Shown one piece after another: positions 61,024 through 64,000 of a stretch of 64,000 bases of DNA. Origin of the DNA: Thermoanaerobaculum sp. (lineage in GTDB: Bacteria; Acidobacteriota; Thermoanaerobaculia; Multivoradales; UBA5704); assembly GCA_021154885.1 (NCBI GenBank), contig JAJKHS010000116.1, forward strand, positions 119,551 to 183,550, read 5' to 3'. The notes under the pieces are model-generated. The model had not been told where the DNA came from. It did no database searches and was given only the letters and a program-made list of their open reading frames with translations. The position numbers were made by a program, and so were the translations under genes. Positions within the stretch are counted from its first letter, which is position 1. Each line of letters opens with the position of its first letter.

Positions 61024-61066
61024 TTGACATCCAGGATGTCCGGTGAGGTGGATAAATCGCGGAATG
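61024..61066 (+). repeat. Direct repeat R2
   Basis: GACAT/ATGTC head (weaker left arm than R1) followed by CCGGTGAGGTGGATAAATCG and CGGAATG. It lies right after the flavoprotein stop. Confidence 0.85.
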
Positions 61067-61089
61067 CGGAGGCGGGACCGCGAAGGCCA

Positions 61090-61108
61090 GCAATTCGGAT
61101 TGCAAGAC
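61090..61108 (+). repeat. Second copy of the 19-base GCAAT...ATTGC site
   Basis: Identical to 59226-59244. It lies between repeats R2 and R3, with no gene immediately beside it, so it may be a stranded operator from a duplicated or rearranged ars end. Confidence 0.8.
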
Positions 61109-61124
61109 ATGGCTGGGGGGCTCT

Positions 61125-61167
61125 CGGACATCTGGGATGTCCGTGACAGTGGATAAATCGCGGACTG
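61125..61167 (+). repeat. Direct repeat R3
   Basis: CGGACAT/ATGTCCG stem with loop CTGGG, then GTGGATAAATCGCGGACTG. Same orientation as R1 and R2. R2 and R3 are about 100 bases apart. Confidence 0.85.
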
Positions 61168-61175
61168 CTGGCGCG

Positions 61176-61448
61176 GCAGCGGTCACTCCTGCCGCGGCAG
61201 CGGTCGTCGCTGCCGCGACAGCGGTCGTTGCTGCCACGGCAGCGGTCATCGCTGCCGCGACAGCGATCGTTGCTGCCGGGGCAGCAGTCGTTGCTGCCGG
61301 GACAGCGGTCGTCGCTGCTGTGACAGCGGTCGTTGCTGCCGGGGCAGCGGTCGTTGCTGCCGGGGCAGCGGTCATCGCTGCCGCGACAGCGGTCGTTGCT
61401 GTCTCGACAGCGGTCATCGCTGCCGGGGCAGCGGTCATCGCTGCCGCG
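61176..61448. repeat. 21-bp minisatellite, 13 units
   Basis: Thirteen contiguous units of the form GCAGCGGTCGTTGCTGCCGGG with scattered substitutions and no indels. Since 21 is a multiple of three, several frames on both strands stay open (Ala/Val-rich on +, Ala/Thr-rich on -), but none has a credible start or ribosome site. The 451-base gap between the flavoprotein and the next gene consists of this array plus R2, R3 and the 19-base site. Confidence 0.9.
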
Positions 61449-61468
61449 GTCGCGTCAGCGCCTTGACG

Positions 61469-61981
61469 TCAAGCTTCGGCCGGCTCCCCAGTTGCCCCCA
61501 GGACGGTGACTCCCAGGATCTCGCCGGTGATCTCCTGGGTCGTCCCTCCGGCGATCCCCAGCACGTTCGCCAGATCCGCGGCCGAGCGCACCAGTCCCGC
61601 CAGGACGTTCGCCGCCAGCAGCAGGTCGGGATGGTGGGTGCGCGTGGCTCCCGCGATCACCCCCTCGCGCTCTATCAGGTAGCCCGCCGGCAGGGAAGCC
61701 GCCTCGGGCCCCCGAAACAGCGGCGGCCGAGCCAGCAACCGCAGCGCCGTCAGGAAAAGGACGGCGTCCTCCCGGGTCTCGAACGATGCGAACGGCCGGT
61801 GCCCTGTCTCGAAGCTCTCCCAATCTCGGAAGAGGTGGTAGTGCTGGTCGTGCTCGCGCACGGTCCAGGGCCCCGCCAGCTCCGCCTCCAGCGCGCTTTC
61901 GGACGTCTCGTCCCGCTCGCGGAGCGCGGCGAGGTACTCGGGGGAAAAAGCGTTGATGCGGGCCTGCGGTCGGTCGCTCAT
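61469..61981 (-). CDS. Hypothetical protein, divergent to XRE gene
   Basis: A 170-residue protein beginning MSDRPQARINAFSPEYLAAL with GGAGATCTG upstream; longer readings upstream are shadows. It has an acidic, helical N-terminal half with HDQHYHLFRDWESFETG and a hydrophobic, glycine-rich C-terminal half. No family is recognised. It is divergent from the XRE regulator (177-base gap), which may control it. Confidence 0.6.
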   Translation of the reverse strand: MSDRPQARINAFSPEYLAALRERDETSESALEAELAGPWTVREHDQHYHLFRDWESFETGHRPFASFETREDAVLFLTALRLLARPPLFRGPEAASLPAGYLIEREGVIAGATRTHHPDLLLAANVLAGLVRSAADLANVLGIAGGTTQEITGEILGVTVLGATGEPAEA

Positions 61982-62118
61982 GCAGATCTCCTTTCCGGCA
62001 ACGGGATGCTGGCGAGTCGCGGACAGGCCGGCGAAAGTGCCGCCCTGGCGCAACCCGGCGTGAGACCCTGTTTCTACACCGGTCGGATGAATTCTGTCAA
62101 GAGAAGATGTTTTTCGTC

Positions 62119-62157
62119 CACTTCCAACGCCTCTGGGTTCTGGTGTACACTTCCAAC
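62119..62157 (+). promoter_or_regulatory. Paired direct repeat in the divergent gap, possible XRE operator
   Basis: CACTTCCAAC occurs at 62119-62128 and 62148-62157, 29 bases apart (nearly three helical turns), the second copy ending just before the XRE ATG. Autoregulation by the XRE protein would explain it. Confidence 0.45.
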
Positions 62158-62158
62158 C

Positions 62159-62563
62159 ATGCCTGACAACCCAGAACAAGAAGAAGTCGAGCGCTTGTTG
62201 ACGGTCCTGAGGACCGCGATCCGCCTTCTCGGCCTCACCAACCGGGAGATCGAGCGTCGTCTGGGAATGACTCCGAGCTACCTGGGCCGGCTCTTCGGGG
62301 GCAGCATCGAGCTCAAGATGGAGCACGTGCTCGCCATCTCGCGCGCCATGGGCCTCGAGCCGGCGGAATTCTTCGAGCTTGCGTACCCGCGGCGCCCGGA
62401 TCCTCCCACCGAGGCCGCAAGGACGATCCGCAAGCTCCTGCGGGACATGCAGCCGCCCGAGCCCGAGGCTCGGCCCGCGTCCGTGATCACCGACGAGGAG
62501 CTGCAACAGAAGATCCAGGAGTCGGTGCGGCAGGCGCTGCGGGATCTGGCCGGCGGCCGGTGA
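62159..62563 (+). CDS. XRE-family helix-turn-helix regulator
   Basis: A 134-residue protein with an N-terminal HTH (LLGLTNREIERRLGMTPSYL; GRLFGGSIELKMEHVLAISR), i.e. a lambda-repressor-like fold, then a Pro-rich linker and a helical C-terminus (VITDEELQQKIQESVRQALR). It may regulate itself and the divergent gene. It lies upstream of the CRISPR leader; a functional link is not shown. Confidence 0.8.
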   Translation: MPDNPEQEEVERLLTVLRTAIRLLGLTNREIERRLGMTPSYLGRLFGGSIELKMEHVLAISRAMGLEPAEFFELAYPRRPDPPTEAARTIRKLLRDMQPPEPEARPASVITDEELQQKIQESVRQALRDLAGGR

Positions 62564-62689
62564 CGTTCGAGGAGCGATTCCGGGGTCGGAGAGGACGATC
62601 CAACTTGCCACGGCGTGCCCGCGGGGCGTCTCTACATCGGGGGGTGGTCCCTTGCGCGGCGCTCCGACAACGTGATCCTGTCCTTCCTC

Positions 62690-62718
62690 TTGCCATGCTG
62701 ATCGTGGTCTCCTATTAT
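62690..62718 (+). promoter_or_regulatory. Predicted promoter at the head of the CRISPR leader
   Basis: TTGCCA (62690-62695), 17-base spacer, TATTAT (62713-62718). It faces the array about 250 bases before the first repeat. Confidence 0.5.
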
Positions 62719-62969
62719 GGGTCGAGACGTTGATCGACCCACAAGCCGGTTCTGTTCCTTGACAACTCAGACAAGAATCATGCCAGCGCCAATTCGCCAT
62801 TTTGGCACATCGGTTGGAACTCGGACGCTAACCCGAAATTCTCCAAAGGGTTACTGGTCTTGAGGCAGGCTGGGACGAAGCGCCGGAGAGGAAAAACGTC
62901 GTCGTTCCGAGGAGGTTGGAAAAACAGGCACCTTAACCCACGCAGATTCAAGGGGTTGGAAGTGCCGCC
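62719..62969 (+). other. Probable CRISPR leader, non-coding
   Basis: The 406-base stretch 62564-62969 has no supportable gene. Its second half is less GC-rich than its surroundings, as CRISPR leaders are, and abuts the first repeat. The predicted promoter above points into the array. Confidence 0.55.
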
Positions 62970-63866
62970 CTCGGAATTGCCCTGAGCAGTACGGTGGGAT
63001 TGCGACTTGTTCATTGTCGTTCTCCTTTAGGAGACTTCGCGACCGGGAGAAAATCCTCGGAATTGCCCTGAGCAGTACGGTGGGATTGCGACGCATTCCT
63101 GTTCAATATCCCACCCGATCAAATCACGAACTCGGAATTGCCCTGAGCAGTACGGTGGGATTGCGACTTGGCGAAGAAGTTGACCTGCTCGAACCGCTGG
63201 AACTTCTCGGAATTGCCCTGAGCAGTACGGTGGGATTGCGACTCTTCGATTGCCGTTTCCGCCTTGGCCTTCAGCGCCTCAAACTCGGAATTGCCCTGAG
63301 CAGTACGGTGGGATTGCGACGGTACGAGTCCTTGGTTGAGCACTCGCTTGAGACTGCTGCCCTCGGAATTGCCCTGAGCAGTACGGTGGGATTGCGACGG
63401 CAAGTCAGGGAGGTTCCTTTGGCCGGAGGGTTTGATCCTTGCCTCGGAATTGCCCTGAGCAGTACGGTGGGATTGCGACATATTGTTGGGCATGATGCCC
63501 TCCTTCTTGCGTAGGGCGGGCTCGGAATTGCCCTGAGCAGTACGGTGGGATTGCGACGGTCATGAACCCAATAAGTAATGGCTTGAAGGGTAAACCCCTC
63601 GGAATTGCCCTGAGCAGTACGGTGGGATTGCGACCGATGGCGCTGAAGATCGCGACGATGCTGCAGATAATCGACTCGGAATTGCCCTGAGCAGTACGGT
63701 GGGATTGCGACGGTGAAGGGGTGGTCGTCTGCTAGTTGGAATTGGATGTACCGCCTCGGAATTGCCCTGAGCAGTACGGTGGGATTGCGACGACGGGATG
63801 GTCATCCTCGGCGTTCGGCCTCTCGTGCCCTCGGAATTGCCCTGAGCAGTACGGTGGGATTGCGAC
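62970..63866 (+). CRISPR. CRISPR array, 12 repeats of 37 bp, 11 spacers
   Basis: Twelve repeats that look identical begin CTCGGAATTGCC and end GGTGGGATTGCGAC, at 62970, 63056, 63131, 63206, 63284, 63362, 63443, 63521, 63598, 63675, 63755 and 63830. Spacers are 38-44 bases except the first (49). The + orientation gives an 8-base ATTGCGAC end like the 5' handle of type I/III crRNAs. No degenerate terminal repeat is seen. No cas gene is in the window; they may lie beyond 64000. Confidence 0.98.
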
Positions 63867-64000
63867 CCCTTGCCGTCCATGATAATTATCCTGGATGCGT
63901 CTTTCGACATCCCGGAATGGAGGTGGAGGAGGATCGGAGCGACATCGCCGCGCCGGAGACGACCCGCCATCCCCGTGGCCTGCCGAGGGTATCGTATCGG
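63867..64000. other. Flank after the CRISPR array
   Basis: 134 bases follow the last repeat. No further repeat, gene start or RNA is recognisable before the window ends. Confidence 0.6.

Noticed and set aside
61137..61466. Ala/Val-rich repeat protein on + (and Ala/Thr-rich on -)
   Set aside because: Open only because the minisatellite unit is 21 bp; starts lie in repeat R3 and no ribosome site is seen.
63014..63514. Open frame with repeated LGIALSSTVGLR on +, and antisense equivalents
   Set aside because: Translation of CRISPR repeats, not a protein gene.

Overview
The window is high-GC bacterial DNA, densely packed with short or overlapping gene junctions (many ATGA overlaps). I see no rRNA, tRNA, transposase or phage genes. 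TonB-dependent receptors with N-terminal carboxypeptidase-like domains, Cus-type metal efflux, RoxA-like di-heme cytochromes and complex hybrid kinases suggest a soil or sediment Gram-negative bacterium, perhaps Acidobacteriota; that placement is inference. Two genes appear to need UGA decoding as selenocysteine, so the host should carry SelA/B/C/D elsewhere.

Layout. 1-12.2 kb (+): a polyketide locus with a hotdog-like protein, an iterative PKS ordered AT-KS-KS-like(CLF)-KR-DH, a phosphopantetheinyl transferase, a tandem ACP-SDR fusion, a DUF1702 protein and a flavin-dependent halogenase. 12.4-23.1 kb (+): three RoxA-like di-heme cytochromes interleaved with a desaturase, a catalase-related protein, an NDH-2-like flavoprotein and small membrane proteins; these may be tailoring or electron-transfer partners of the PKS. 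23.2-33.5 kb (+): a CheB-CheR-PAS-kinase-receiver fusion, then a TonB receptor/YfiR/kinase/response regulator/hybrid kinase operon. 33.6-36.5 kb (+): a small membrane protein and a TonB receptor. 36.7-49.5 kb (-): a TonB receptor with an ABC exporter and a secreted protein, preceded by a CusCBA-type efflux operon with a small Cys-rich protein.

49.8-57.4 kb (-) is the most unusual region. In transcription order it holds: a radical SAM protein that reads through a UGA to end in a Cys-Sec-Ala-Glu-Pro tail (CUAEP-tail family), a DUF169 protein, an ATP-grasp/GNAT fusion, a PLP-dependent decarboxylase, a MerT-like mercury transporter coupled to the decarboxylase by ATGA, an exported thioredoxin-like protein whose active site is U-P-A-C through a second in-frame UGA, a 47-residue Cys-rich peptide ending in CACACLASAECAC, a MerR with the three mercury-binding cysteines, and a CopZ-N-like [2Fe-2S]/Zn protein. 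Both UGA codons are followed by hairpins that fit the bacterial SECIS rule. Two similar promoter elements precede the first gene and the peptide gene. I read this as an undescribed selenoprotein- and mercury-linked operon, possibly making or using a modified Cys-rich peptide.

57.4-61.5 kb: an arsenic block (MFS permease, truncated arsC, arsR, frameshifted flavoprotein) lying between copies of a direct repeat, followed by a 13-unit 21-bp minisatellite. 61.5-64 kb: a hypothetical gene, an XRE regulator and a 12-repeat CRISPR array with no cas genes in view.
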